This document shows positions 1-8,213 of a stretch of 64,000 bases of DNA, piece by piece. Origin of the DNA: Pedobacter sp. BMA (GTDB taxonomy: Bacteria > Bacteroidota > Bacteroidia > Sphingobacteriales > Sphingobacteriaceae); contig NZ_LECU01000001.1 in the NCBI RefSeq assembly GCF_001027745.1, positions 248,001 to 312,000 on the forward strand, in the 5' to 3' direction. The notes under the pieces were generated by a model. The model did not search any database. It was not told where the DNA came from and saw only the letters and a list, made by a program, of their open reading frames with translations. Both the position numbers and the translations under genes were made by a program. Position 1 is the stretch's first letter, and each line of letters starts with the position of its first letter.

Positions 1-84
1 AGTTACTGGAGCGCCTGGGTAAAGAAGAATAATGGTTCATTGATCCTAAATTTCATCCACTTTATGATCGTTGCTATTATCTAA
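1..84 (+). CDS. C-terminal end of a gene cut by the window edge
   Basis: From base 1 the + strand is open in one frame for 27 codons and stops with TAA at 82-84, two bases before the 3' end of the opposing permease gene. The tail is hydrophobic at its end (GSLILNFIHFMIVAII), as in a membrane protein whose last helix ends the chain. Convergent spacing fits a real gene end, but 27 codons are too few to name a family, and the open frame could be chance. Confidence 0.35.
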   Translation, partial: SYWSAWVKKNNGSLILNFIHFMIVAII

Positions 85-86
85 TA

Positions 87-1184
87 CTATCTTTTCGCAA
101 ATAACTTTTTCACATAGTCAATCATCGAGGTATTGGGTTTACCAGGGTTTTCTGGTCCGATTAAATAACCATATGGTTTTAATTCGGGATAGCTGTCGCA
201 AATAATCTTGGCCATACCAAGTAACGGAACGGCCAGAATCATTCCGGCTATCCCCCAAACCAGTTCGCCGAGCACGATAGCCATAATGGTAAACAATGGA
301 TTGATATTTACTTGTTCACCAACCACTACCGGCTCCAGAATATACGTTTGAATAAACTGTACCAAAAAATAGGTGATCAGTACGCCCACGATCATTTTTG
401 CATCGCCACCCTGCGCTACAACTGCAAGTACTGTTAAACCAGTACCCGTTAAATTTCCCACAAATGGAATAATCTCCAGCAACCCACAAAGCACGGCGAA
501 GAAAATTGCACTCTCTACACCTACAATGCTGAAACCAATGCCATACATTACCCACAACATTCCGATCATTGCTGCAAGCCCACTCAGGTATTTTTGCGAA
601 ACCTTACCCGCCTGATGGATCACCAGTGAGGTATCTTCATTTTCTTTGCGGGGCACCAGTTTGAGGATAAAGTTTTTAATGTGACGCCTCATGGAGAGAA
701 ACAGAAACATGTATACCAAAACCAATATGGTGTTCACTAAAATCCCTACTATCCCCATCGCAAACGAAAGGATCATGCTGCTGGATTTACCTTTCGTATT
801 CTGGTCGATTACTTTCTGCTGTGTATCTTTCTTTATTCCAATCGTCTCATTGATCCATTGTTTCAGCGACTCCAGCATCCTTACAAGCCGCTGTTCCATC
901 GCGTCCAGATTATCTGCAAAACTTCCCAGCTGTATCGAAAGCAAGCCAATAATCAGACCGACTACCAGCACAAAAAGAAAAATACAAATCAAAGCAGATA
1001 TATTTCTACTCAAACCTTTCCGTTCAAAGTAGCTGCACAATCTGATAAAAACCATTGATAGTACCGCAGCCAGAATAACCGGAATTAAAAAAGGTGATGC
1101 AAAATAAAGCCCCCCAAATGACAGGACGAACAGCAAAAGCGTATTAACAGATTGTGAAAGTTTTACCATATGATTAGGTAACAC
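87..1184 (-). CDS. AI-2E family transporter (PerM/UPF0118-type permease)
   Basis: A 365-residue inner-membrane protein with hydrophobic segments near residues 13-45, 60-85, 135-165, 200-235, 235-262 and 265-325. The central soluble stretch (about 90-130), the conserved region around LLEIIPFVGNLTGTG and the late VVVGEQVNINPLFTIMAIVLGELVWGI block are typical of the AI-2E/PerM family. Family members have been linked to autoinducer-2 export or Na+/H+ exchange; the substrate here cannot be read from sequence. Length is normal for the family. The gene stands alone, converging on a partial gene on its left and lying downstream of the fucosidase gene on the same strand with about 85 bases between. 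Confidence 0.85.
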   Translation of the reverse strand: MLPNHMVKLSQSVNTLLLFVLSFGGLYFASPFLIPVILAAVLSMVFIRLCSYFERKGLSRNISALICIFLFVLVVGLIIGLLSIQLGSFADNLDAMEQRLVRMLESLKQWINETIGIKKDTQQKVIDQNTKGKSSSMILSFAMGIVGILVNTILVLVYMFLFLSMRRHIKNFILKLVPRKENEDTSLVIHQAGKVSQKYLSGLAAMIGMLWVMYGIGFSIVGVESAIFFAVLCGLLEIIPFVGNLTGTGLTVLAVVAQGGDAKMIVGVLITYFLVQFIQTYILEPVVVGEQVNINPLFTIMAIVLGELVWGIAGMILAVPLLGMAKIICDSYPELKPYGYLIGPENPGKPNTSMIDYVKKLFAKR

Positions 1185-1269
1185 GCCTGGATGCCGAATG
1201 TTTAATATTGATGGAGTTTTTTTAGGTAGTTTTAATGATCTATCCGATAGAATATTATTTAATCAAAGC

Positions 1270-2679
1270 CTATTTCCTTTCATTATAAACTCCAAACTCT
1301 GCTATTGCCGGTGCTTCTTTGAAATCAGACAGGTTTACCCTGATTTTCTCGCACCAGACCCTTTCAAACCTAAAAATACTTACCTTTCTCTCCCCGGCTG
1401 CCTGCGCTTTAAGTGGCGACCATTTTCCATTGGCGAAATATTCGAGACTGTATTTAGCGCCCGACGCGTTACCTGCAGTAATGACAACCATATTGCAAGG
1501 CATGGCTTTTTCAAACTTCACTTCATACCAGGGAGCTTTCACCTCCGGATTCGAAGACCAGTTCGACCTGAAACTATCATCGTTGGCAAAATCCATTAAA
1601 TTCATGTCATCGCTCCAGCTGCTATTGCTCACTACGTGCTTTGCAATATTGCTTGAAATGATTGGTGCCGAAAATGGTGGCAATTTTGACGGATTAGCAG
1701 AGCGCTTATAAAGCTTCCCCATTTCTTTCAGCGCGGCAAGTGCATTATCATCAATCAAACCATTTTTATTCGGGGCCACATTTAAGATGAAATTACAATA
1801 AGCACCATTATAAGGGATAATGAACTTATTCACCAGCTCATCTACATTTTTAACCGGAGTAGTCGGAAACGATGTTTTCCAGAACCAGTTTTGCTGTAAG
1901 GGCAAACAAGCCAATGCTGGCAGTTTGTTGCTTTCTTTTGAGATAAACTGACCTGCGCCCTGTTCATAAGATTTGATATCAGTATAAAAGAGTGCCTCAG
2001 TCGGATATTTTGCTGCATTCAAATCCATTACCAGACAATTTGGTTGCAAAGATTTAATCAGGTAATAAATGTCTTCAAATGGAACATCATCATAAGAAAT
2101 TCTTGACCAGGGTGCATCCCATCCATCGATAATTAGAGCGGTAATTTCACCGTAGTTGGTTAGTAATTCTGTAATCTGATCTTTAATCAGTTTAATATGT
2201 GCAGGAGTAATCTGGTTTGGGCGGATGCCATTGTGCGTATCCAGTATGGAATAATATAACATCACTTTCAGTCCGTTTTTACGAAATGCATCTGCATACT
2301 CTTTCACCACGTCGCGTTTCAGCGGTGTATTCATCACGTTGTAACTGGTAGTTTTGGTATTCCAGATGGGAAAGCCACTATGGTGTTTGGTAGTTAAACA
2401 ACCGTAAGTCATATTGGCCGACTTTGCTGCTTTTGCCCACTGATCTGCATCCAGCTTTGGCGATTGAAACAAGGATAGCGAAGCATCGGGATCAGACCAG
2501 TCCTGATCCATAAAAGTTGGCATCCCGTAATGGATAAACATTCCAAAACCCAAATTCACAAAATCCTGCTGCAAATCTGTTAGGTTTTTATTACCCACTG
2601 TTTGCTGGGCAGCACCACGCTCCCGCGAAATCAGTACTGTAAGAACAAGGAGTATGACTGCTAATTTTCTAATATTCAT
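1270..2679 (-). CDS. Secreted alpha-L-fucosidase, GH29, with C-terminal beta-sandwich
   Basis: A 469-residue exported glycosidase. Residues 1-24 look like a signal peptide. The GH29 catalytic domain covers about 35-335: GMFIHYGMP (46-54), KHHSGFPIW (98-106, where many relatives have KHHDGF) and IDGWDAPW with the presumed nucleophile Asp185. Residues about 350-465 resemble a galactose-binding or discoidin-like domain (NDDSFRSNW, APWYEVKFEKAM), common at the end of GH29 enzymes. It should release alpha-linked fucose from glycans in the periplasm or outside the cell. It is divergent from the histidine kinase gene and shares its 162-bp promoter region, so co-control is plausible. The acid/base residue was not located by eye. 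Confidence 0.85.
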   Translation of the reverse strand: MNIRKLAVILLVLTVLISRERGAAQQTVGNKNLTDLQQDFVNLGFGMFIHYGMPTFMDQDWSDPDASLSLFQSPKLDADQWAKAAKSANMTYGCLTTKHHSGFPIWNTKTTSYNVMNTPLKRDVVKEYADAFRKNGLKVMLYYSILDTHNGIRPNQITPAHIKLIKDQITELLTNYGEITALIIDGWDAPWSRISYDDVPFEDIYYLIKSLQPNCLVMDLNAAKYPTEALFYTDIKSYEQGAGQFISKESNKLPALACLPLQQNWFWKTSFPTTPVKNVDELVNKFIIPYNGAYCNFILNVAPNKNGLIDDNALAALKEMGKLYKRSANPSKLPPFSAPIISSNIAKHVVSNSSWSDDMNLMDFANDDSFRSNWSSNPEVKAPWYEVKFEKAMPCNMVVITAGNASGAKYSLEYFANGKWSPLKAQAAGERKVSIFRFERVWCEKIRVNLSDFKEAPAIAEFGVYNERK

Positions 2680-2729
2680 ATTAATTCAATTTGTGTGGTA
2701 TAAAGACTGTTTTAATAATTTATAATACT

Positions 2730-2737
2730 CAAAAATA
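2730..2737 (-). promoter_or_regulatory. Candidate -7 box (TATTTTTG) of the fucosidase gene
   Basis: Read on the minus strand this is TATTTTTG, matching the Bacteroidota -7 consensus TAnnTTTG, about 50 bases before the fucosidase start. No clear -33 TTTG was identified. The call rests on motif and position only. Confidence 0.4.
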
Positions 2738-2759
2738 CTGCACACCTATCAACCATTTA

Positions 2760-2799
2760 TCTAATGGAAACCTAATGAAAGCCTAACAGATACTTAACA
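2760..2799 (+). promoter_or_regulatory. Four 7-bp direct repeats in 11-bp phase; likely OmpR/PhoB-type operator
   Basis: TCTAATG (2760), CCTAATG (2771), CCTAACA (2782) and CTTAACA (2793) are separated by exactly four bases each (GAAA, AAAG, GATA). A 7+4 layout repeating every 11 bp is that of PhoB boxes, read by winged-helix response regulators in head-to-tail dimers. The site ends 43 bases before the histidine kinase start, and the operon encodes such a regulator, so autoregulation is the simplest reading. It could also act on the divergent fucosidase gene. Confidence 0.6.
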
Positions 2800-2841
2800 A
2801 AATGAAATTTTGGAATAATAGCACTATTTTTAGGGGTAAAT

Positions 2842-4272
2842 ATGAAAGATCGCCTTTATAAATCCATCGTATTGATAAGCTTTCTCATATTGCTTTTTGT
2901 TCAGCTGAGATTAACTTATAATACCTATGTACTTCGCGACAGGGATTACCAGATTAAAGATAAAACCTTAATAAATGACGAATATGGCCGCAGCATTCCT
3001 GATGATAAGCTTTATCAGGGCGGAGGTAAGATTATAGACAGCATCTTATCCCGAAATATGGCTGGGCTAAAAGCAGCGTATGATGGCGATGGTAAAAACT
3101 TTAAAGCGCTGGCAGCAAAGGTAGCCGATACCTTACTCCTTCACCTGAAGGCGGAAAGTTCAATGGATAGTATTTTCAAATCTATTGTTGAAAGGAATAG
3201 CTTGGATCCACATCTGCAGTACCTGCTCACGTTCGAATCCTTTGAGATTATCTTCAATAAGAACAAGGGAAACGTTTTCCTTTTTAACCATAAAAGCAAT
3301 AATGAAACTCTGCTTCCGTCAGCTAATCCCTTTGGTGTAATTATCGATGGAAAACTCGGCTTTCCGAATTTGCAAAACCGGGTAACCAACCTTTCGGTTA
3401 GCGGAACATTAATGTACGATTACCGCATTACATTCAATTTGTTTGTTGATGCCCCAGGCAGGCCATTAAAAGTTGCAATGCAAATGTTGCCCACTTTCCT
3501 CCTGGTAGCCTTGTGCATTGCGATCATTGTAGCCATCAATTATTACACCTACATTAACTGGATGCGGCAAAAGAAAGAAACCGAGGTGAAATCTGACTTC
3601 CTTAACAGCATTAAACATGAATTCAATACGCCGGTTACCACCATTTTAGTGGCCAGTAAAAGTCTGCATGAAGACGAAGTATTAAATGACCGCAACCGTG
3701 TAAAAGCATTAGTAAATATTGTAGAGCGCCAGGCCCTGCGTTTGCATTCACACATTAATCAAATGCTGGAGATCTCAGAAATTAGCAATAAAATTAATCT
3801 GGAGGAAACTGACCTGAATTATGCCGTACTTACCATTGTAAATGATTTTAAAATTAAGGTTCCTGAACCACATTCCATTACTTTTGATCCGCATCACAGC
3901 GAAATTTTATTAATGATTGATCCTTTTATGTTTACCACCATGCTGCAAAACATGCTCGATAATTCATTTAAACACAATCAAAATGCGGTGAAAAACACGT
4001 TTATCTTCCTCAGCGAAGAAAGTGATGATTTCGTTCTGCACATTAAAGATAACGGGAAGGGCATTGCAGCGGCTAACATATCTAAACTTTTTGATAAATT
4101 TTTTCGGGAAGAAAAGGATAAAACCGTACCTGGATTGGGTTTGGGACTGTACTACGTTAAGCAATCGGTAGATTTACATGGCTGGCGTATCGACGTAAAA
4201 TCGGATATTGGAACCGGAACCGAATTTATGGTCTACATCCCCAAAGCGTCTGTTATCATTAATACAAACTGA
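2842..4272 (+). CDS. Membrane sensor histidine kinase
   Basis: A 476-residue kinase with one helix near residues 8-25, a periplasmic sensor region of about 190 residues with no domain I recognise, and a second helix at about 215-237. The H-box is LNSIKHEFNTPVTTI with phospho-accepting His259. An N-box (MLQNMLDNSFKH), a G1 box (DNGKGIAAANISKLFDKFFR) and a G2 box (GLGLGLYYVKQ) complete a standard HATPase domain. It should phosphorylate the response regulator encoded seven bases downstream. The start is supported by position just after the operator and by the membrane anchor at the N-terminus. The stimulus is unknown. Confidence 0.92.
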   Translation: MKDRLYKSIVLISFLILLFVQLRLTYNTYVLRDRDYQIKDKTLINDEYGRSIPDDKLYQGGGKIIDSILSRNMAGLKAAYDGDGKNFKALAAKVADTLLLHLKAESSMDSIFKSIVERNSLDPHLQYLLTFESFEIIFNKNKGNVFLFNHKSNNETLLPSANPFGVIIDGKLGFPNLQNRVTNLSVSGTLMYDYRITFNLFVDAPGRPLKVAMQMLPTFLLVALCIAIIVAINYYTYINWMRQKKETEVKSDFLNSIKHEFNTPVTTILVASKSLHEDEVLNDRNRVKALVNIVERQALRLHSHINQMLEISEISNKINLEETDLNYAVLTIVNDFKIKVPEPHSITFDPHHSEILLMIDPFMFTTMLQNMLDNSFKHNQNAVKNTFIFLSEESDDFVLHIKDNGKGIAAANISKLFDKFFREEKDKTVPGLGLGLYYVKQSVDLHGWRIDVKSDIGTGTEFMVYIPKASVIINTN

Positions 4273-4279
4273 AATCAAC

Positions 4280-4981
4280 ATGAAACACGATATCGTCATC
4301 ATTGAAGATGAAGTAGATTTGGGCAATGTAGTTTCAGAATACCTGAAGTTGAGGGGATTCACTGTGCGCTGGTTTCAATCGGCCGCAGACACATTAGCGT
4401 ATTATCAGCAACATCAACTTGATAATAAGCTGATGATCATTGATATCCAACTCCCTGACATGAATGGTTTTGACCTAAGTACCGAAATTGTAAAGCTAAA
4501 TCCAAACCAGGCTTTTTTCTTTTTAACCGCGCACAATGAAAAGCATGACCGGATGAGGGGACTAAAAATTGGCGCCATCGATTATATCTCTAAACCATTT
4601 GAAATTGAGGAACTGGTCCTCCGCATCGGGAACATTATTAATAAATTCCCTAACACACCTATGGTTTCAAAAGCTATGGAAAGCGTTGTTACAATCGGCG
4701 ACATCAGCTATCAGAAAGATCAGTTGTTTGTGCTTTTACCCGATGGCAAAGAAAGATCGTTAACTGTGCGAGAATCTGAGGTGCTCGATCATCTGTCTGC
4801 CAACATCAACCAGGTGGTGAAGAAAAAAGACCTGTTGATTGCATTATGGGGCAATGACGATTATTTTAATGGCAAAAGCCTGGAAGTGTTCATCTCCAGG
4901 TTAAGGCGACTTTTCAAAGCTTCCGGTCAGGTAAGCATCGAAAATGTTTATGGCCTGGGCTATATCCTGAAGGTGAAGTGA
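4280..4981 (+). CDS. Response regulator, receiver plus winged-helix DNA-binding domain (OmpR/PhoB type)
   Basis: A 233-residue regulator starting at the ATG at 4280, where the conserved beta-strand KHDIVIIEDEVD begins; an in-frame ATG at 4208 lies inside the kinase gene and is unlikely. Receiver residues are visible: acidic pair Glu9/Asp10, phospho-acceptor Asp55 in MIIDIQLPDMNG, Thr83 and Lys105 (ISKPFE). Residues about 135-233 form a trans_reg_C winged helix (SLTVRESEVLDHL, SLEVFISRLRRLF, IENVYGLGYIL). It is the partner of the kinase just upstream and probably binds the phased repeats at 2760-2799. Confidence 0.93.
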   Translation: MKHDIVIIEDEVDLGNVVSEYLKLRGFTVRWFQSAADTLAYYQQHQLDNKLMIIDIQLPDMNGFDLSTEIVKLNPNQAFFFLTAHNEKHDRMRGLKIGAIDYISKPFEIEELVLRIGNIINKFPNTPMVSKAMESVVTIGDISYQKDQLFVLLPDGKERSLTVRESEVLDHLSANINQVVKKKDLLIALWGNDDYFNGKSLEVFISRLRRLFKASGQVSIENVYGLGYILKVK

Positions 4982-5317
4982 GTCTTAAATACGAACCAGG
5001 CACCTATTTTAGTTAGAAAGTTATTTTCTTTTACGCTAGTTAGGTGATAAGCACCTAATTATTAATTGCTATCGTAAACCAGGTTTAAATAGTGGCTGAG
5101 GGCATTTTTGCTTCAAAAAGCGGGTTTAGATGCCTTTAAACTGGGTATTATTTGGTTTTAGCCAAATAAGAACCAAGTGAAACCCAAATTATAACCAAGT
5201 AAGAACCCTGTTAATTATTACGCGAGGTTATCTTTCAGTACCTGATTACCCGAGACAAAATTTTGGTTTTATTAAGAAAGAACACCCTCTACCTGGTCGC
5301 TAAAAATCATAAACGTA
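4982..5317. other. Gene-free interval (336 bp) with short inverted and phased direct repeats
   Basis: No open frame of coding character on either strand. It holds a perfect inverted repeat TTAGGTG-ATAAG-CACCTAA (5040-5058) and the phased AACC repeats at 5160-5210, annotated separately. Both flanking genes end here, so the repeats do not precede an obvious start codon. A small RNA cannot be ruled out but is not supported by a terminator. Confidence 0.5.
5160..5210. repeat. Five imperfect 7-mers at exact 11-bp spacing
   Basis: AGCCAAA (5160), AACCAAG (5171), ACCCAAA (5182), AACCAAG (5193) and AACCCTG (5204) start 11 bp apart. The second and fourth extend to AACCAAGT. The layout resembles a binding site for a factor reading one helix face. 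The motif differs from the repeats upstream of the kinase, so it may belong to another regulator or be chance in A/C-rich DNA. Confidence 0.35.
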
Positions 5318-6091
5318 TTAAAAATCAGAATAGTCAGAAGGGTATAGAAATAATGTTATGTTTTTAGAAACATTATGCTGGTACTGTGGTAAGCCACTGA
5401 TCTTTTTATACTCCGGGCCGAAAGCCGCCCAGTGTTTTTCTCTATCGGCCTTATTGTTAAAAGTTGTGAGATACATGAGGTTAGGCATTTTGCTGCCGGA
5501 AATGACCTGTCCGTAAAACACTGCATTAAAATCCAGCTTCGAAAAAATCTCAACTTCGTAATCATTAAACATCCCTATTTTATTGGCTGAAAGATTTTCT
5601 GTAGCGGCTTCGTAACTTCTCAACTCATAAACCCGTTCGTTTTTAGGTGCCGTCAGTTTTGGCAGTGAATACTCCGGCATAGCAGAAAAAGCCTTCAATA
5701 AAATAGATTCTATACGGGTATAAGGTGCATCATTATACGAAGCGCCTAAATAAAATTTACCGCTTTCGGCATATTGTTTATCCTGGCTTATCTTTATATT
5801 GATTTTATCCAAATCGGTTAATTTTTTAAGGGGGATAAAAACATAAATCAGCTTTTCCGAGGTATCCTGACTAATCGGTTTAAAAACGCCTACATCTTTT
5901 ATGCCTGCTCTGTGGAGAGCCGGCAAATAAGCAGTTTTTAGATACGTATCAATCGTATTTTCCTGTGCAGCAGTTTTTAAATGATATACTTTAATTTGAT
6001 AATAAAATGCTGGCCTGGCAACAGTAGTGTAGGCTGATAAAACGATCAAAGTAACAGCGGAAAGAAGTATTTTAGTGCAAAAAGATTTCAC
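5318..6091 (-). CDS. Exported NIPSNAP-family protein
   Basis: A 257-residue protein with a likely signal peptide (residues 1-25, ending near VARP). Two NIPSNAP-like ferredoxin-fold repeats can be seen: about 29-135 (FYYQIKVYHLKTAAQENTIDTYL, then PALHRAGIKDVGVF) and about 150-255 (ERVYELRSYEAATENL, then MLYLTTF-like MYLTTFNNKADREKHWAAFG and the final YPSDYSDF). Bacteroidota carry many such secreted NIPSNAP proteins; no enzymatic activity is established for them. It stands alone on the minus strand with no operon partner. Confidence 0.85.
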   Translation of the reverse strand: MKSFCTKILLSAVTLIVLSAYTTVARPAFYYQIKVYHLKTAAQENTIDTYLKTAYLPALHRAGIKDVGVFKPISQDTSEKLIYVFIPLKKLTDLDKINIKISQDKQYAESGKFYLGASYNDAPYTRIESILLKAFSAMPEYSLPKLTAPKNERVYELRSYEAATENLSANKIGMFNDYEVEIFSKLDFNAVFYGQVISGSKMPNLMYLTTFNNKADREKHWAAFGPEYKKISGLPQYQHNVSKNITLFLYPSDYSDF

Positions 6092-6211
6092 AATATATTG
6101 ATTTAATTTAAACTCACTATTTGTACCCCCTCGGCCCCACAGGTCTCACCAGAATAAATGAACACACAAGATGTTGAGATTGTTGTTGACTCCAAGATCA
6201 AACTTATTATT

Positions 6212-6505
6212 CTATTCAACCTCTCCCCCGGATATGCCTTCTAAAAACCAGCCAGATTCATAATCGAACGACCTCCGTTCCGTTCCGGATTCATTAACCA
6301 CATCGGATGTGAAATCGTGCGCAATTAATTTTTCTGCTTCCAGTACTTGTTTGGCTAAAAGCGCATATTGAGCAAGGTCAAGCCCGTCCCTAATAACGAA
6401 AAAAGGAATTCCATTCTCCGTCAGTTTTTCCTCAACTAGTCCTGCTTCAAATTCTTTTCTGATTGCAATCTTATCTGTGGCGCTATTATTATCCTGGTTT
6501 ATCAT
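6212..6505 (-). CDS. Hypothetical protein, 97 aa, in operon with a DUF892 protein
   Basis: I do not recognise a family. The protein is acidic, soluble and without a signal peptide; it has one helix-rich stretch (about 45-65, DLAQYALLAKQVLEAEKLIAHDF) and a Gly/Glu tail. It starts 32 bases downstream of the DUF892 gene on the same strand, which suggests one transcript and a stress role by association only. Codon use looks like that of its neighbours. Confidence 0.6.
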   Translation of the reverse strand: MINQDNNSATDKIAIRKEFEAGLVEEKLTENGIPFFVIRDGLDLAQYALLAKQVLEAEKLIAHDFTSDVVNESGTERRSFDYESGWFLEGISGGEVE

Positions 6506-6537
6506 AATGCTGATGTAAAAAAATACTGTTTCAATTT

Positions 6538-7092
6538 TTATGCCTCTTCAGCGGCCTTATAATTTATTTCATTACCTGCAATATCAGAAAGCTTGCTGTC
6601 TGCTAGTTTTTCTTCAGATAATGTTTTTTCCAGGATGTCTGCTACTTCTGTAAGTCCGAGGGTTGTTGCCAACTGAAAAAGTCCATTATAAGAGGCTATT
6701 TCATAATGTTCTACTTTTTGTGAGGCCAGTATGATCCCGGCATCGCGTGTTGCCGTTCCTGGTTCGGTTTCCTCAATTATTCCTTCTCCCTCCTTTGTCA
6801 GCCCCTCCATCGCATCACATTTTTTGGCTATGGGTTTCTCTCTAAGAAGCGTAAAGATTTCTTCTATCCTGGTCACGTGATCTTTAGTTTCAACAAGATG
6901 AGATTCTATTGCAGCGACAAGTTCAGGTGAGGTTGCTGCAGAAATCATTTTAGGAAGTGATTTGACCAAATGGTTTTCTGCCCAATATAAATCACGAATA
7001 CCATCCGCGAAAAGTTCCTGAAGTGGTGATGAATCTTCTTTATTCAATTTGGTGCTTAATTTCGGTGCAGTGCCGCTTTCCTCTTTTTTCAT
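6538..7092 (-). CDS. DUF892 (YciE/YciF-type) ferritin-like protein
   Basis: A 184-residue soluble protein matching the DUF892 four-helix bundle: LQELFADGIRDLYWAENHLVKSLPKM (about 24-49), the His/Glu-rich SHLVETKDHVTRIEEIF (64-80), QKVEHYEIASYNGLFQLA (126-143) and a final LSEEKLADSKLSDIA. The paired Glu and His residues are those that hold a di-metal site in the family. Members are induced by stress in enterobacteria; their chemistry is poorly defined. It is the first gene of a likely two-gene operon with the 97-aa protein. Confidence 0.88.
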   Translation of the reverse strand: MKKEESGTAPKLSTKLNKEDSSPLQELFADGIRDLYWAENHLVKSLPKMISAATSPELVAAIESHLVETKDHVTRIEEIFTLLREKPIAKKCDAMEGLTKEGEGIIEETEPGTATRDAGIILASQKVEHYEIASYNGLFQLATTLGLTEVADILEKTLSEEKLADSKLSDIAGNEINYKAAEEA

Positions 7093-7437
7093 GTGGTGTA
7101 GTGTTAGGTATAAGTTTGTAGATAACCTTATAGAAGGATGATTGGTTTTGCTTTTTTACTTTTAAAGTTTAGTATTATTTGCTTTTTACCGATTCGTCAG
7201 TTAATTTTAAGTATCAATTGCTGATAAGGTAAATAAGCACCAGGTGCACCCACACTCCTTATAACCTGGCAACAATATCCCAATCACCCTTTTTTGATTA
7301 AGATCAATAACTGATTTGCAGCTATGTGCTCAAAGATTAGCGTTGATCATTTTTAATGGATTAATTAGTGCCTTACGCTAAACCATGACTGAATTAAACA
7401 TTTGGTTACGATTAACGCCACCTTATGAATAAATAAT
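7093..7437. other. Gene-free interval upstream of the DUF892 gene
   Basis: No coding frame or clear promoter box was found on either strand in these 345 bases. It should contain the promoter of the DUF892 operon on the minus strand. Its right end joins the receiver-domain remnant. Confidence 0.4.
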
Positions 7438-7598
7438 ATGAGCTTTAAATCTTTTATTGCGGATTAGGTAATGTTAGCCTGGCGCGTGCCGCTGGGGTAG
7501 CTGCATATATCCCCAAACTGATCATCAAAGATCAATTATGCAAAGTAATTAGGGATGTGTATCGCCGTGGTAAAACGAATATTGGGGAAATTACATAA
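7438..7598 (+). pseudogene. Decayed response-regulator receiver domain (start and end joined)
   Basis: ATG at 7438 opens a nine-codon frame reading MSFKSFIAD before TAG at 7465, like the first strand of a receiver domain. In the next frame, 7461-7595 reads through to TAA at 7596-7598 and encodes a stretch like a receiver's last third: ARAAGVAAYIPK followed by LCKVIRDVYRRGK. The missing middle would hold the phospho-acceptor Asp. This looks like a receiver gene with an internal deletion and frameshift. The 3' end overlaps the opposing membrane-protein gene by eight bases. The match is by eye and short, so the family could be different. Confidence 0.4.
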
Positions 7599-7977
7599 TT
7601 TTTTTGCTCATATTCTTTCTGAACCCTAGATAACAAATGGAAAGGATAATAAAGTATGGCAACCCATAAAGGACTCCTGGCCAGGCCTCATCCCACATTG
7701 CAAATAGTGATAATAATAAAAATATTGCAGGCAAAAGAAAAAAACTAAGCGCGCTCCAGAGTGAGTTTTCCCGGATGTTTTGATTAAGATTAAAAAAAAC
7801 AGACAGTGTGCCCAGGAAAAGATAAAGGTTAAATCCGATCGCAATGCCGTAAGGTAAATTTTTCATATCTGAATCGGCCGTACCAATGATCTGGGCAGAT
7901 TGCAGAATAAATACACCCGTTAAACTAACAAGTGTAGAAATAAAGAAACAGACAAGAATAATTTTAAGAAATTTCAT
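7591..7977 (-). CDS. Hypothetical four-helix membrane protein
   Basis: A 128-residue protein with hydrophobic segments at about 3-27, 45-65, 77-95 and 100-120, and a basic C-terminus (RKNMSKKIM). No family is recognised. It has no operon partner: the DUF892 gene lies farther left on the same strand and the SDR gene diverges to the right. The length and even spacing of helices support a real small membrane protein. Confidence 0.6.
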   Translation of the reverse strand: MKFLKIILVCFFISTLVSLTGVFILQSAQIIGTADSDMKNLPYGIAIGFNLYLFLGTLSVFFNLNQNIRENSLWSALSFFLLPAIFLLLSLFAMWDEAWPGVLYGLPYFIILSICYLGFRKNMSKKIM

Positions 7978-8213
7978 CAGCTCAATAATTAATTAATATC
8001 TGGCGAACGCACAATCATTGTAAATTGTTTGATGTTTTCGGGGATGGTCCTATATTAAAGCCGAATGGATTTACTACAAAAGCTTTTAACCGGCAAATTT
8101 CATTCCGTCAACATTCAACGGCGCTTAGAGAACTCAATAAAGTATTTGGTTTATTTATAAACTTTAATCGGCTAGATTGGTTCATAAATATATTATTACC
8201 TTAATCACTATTT

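Noticed and set aside
7995..8204. Open frame of about 65 codons before the SDR gene
   Set aside because: It has no start codon and its translation resembles nothing known; it lies where the SDR promoter should be.
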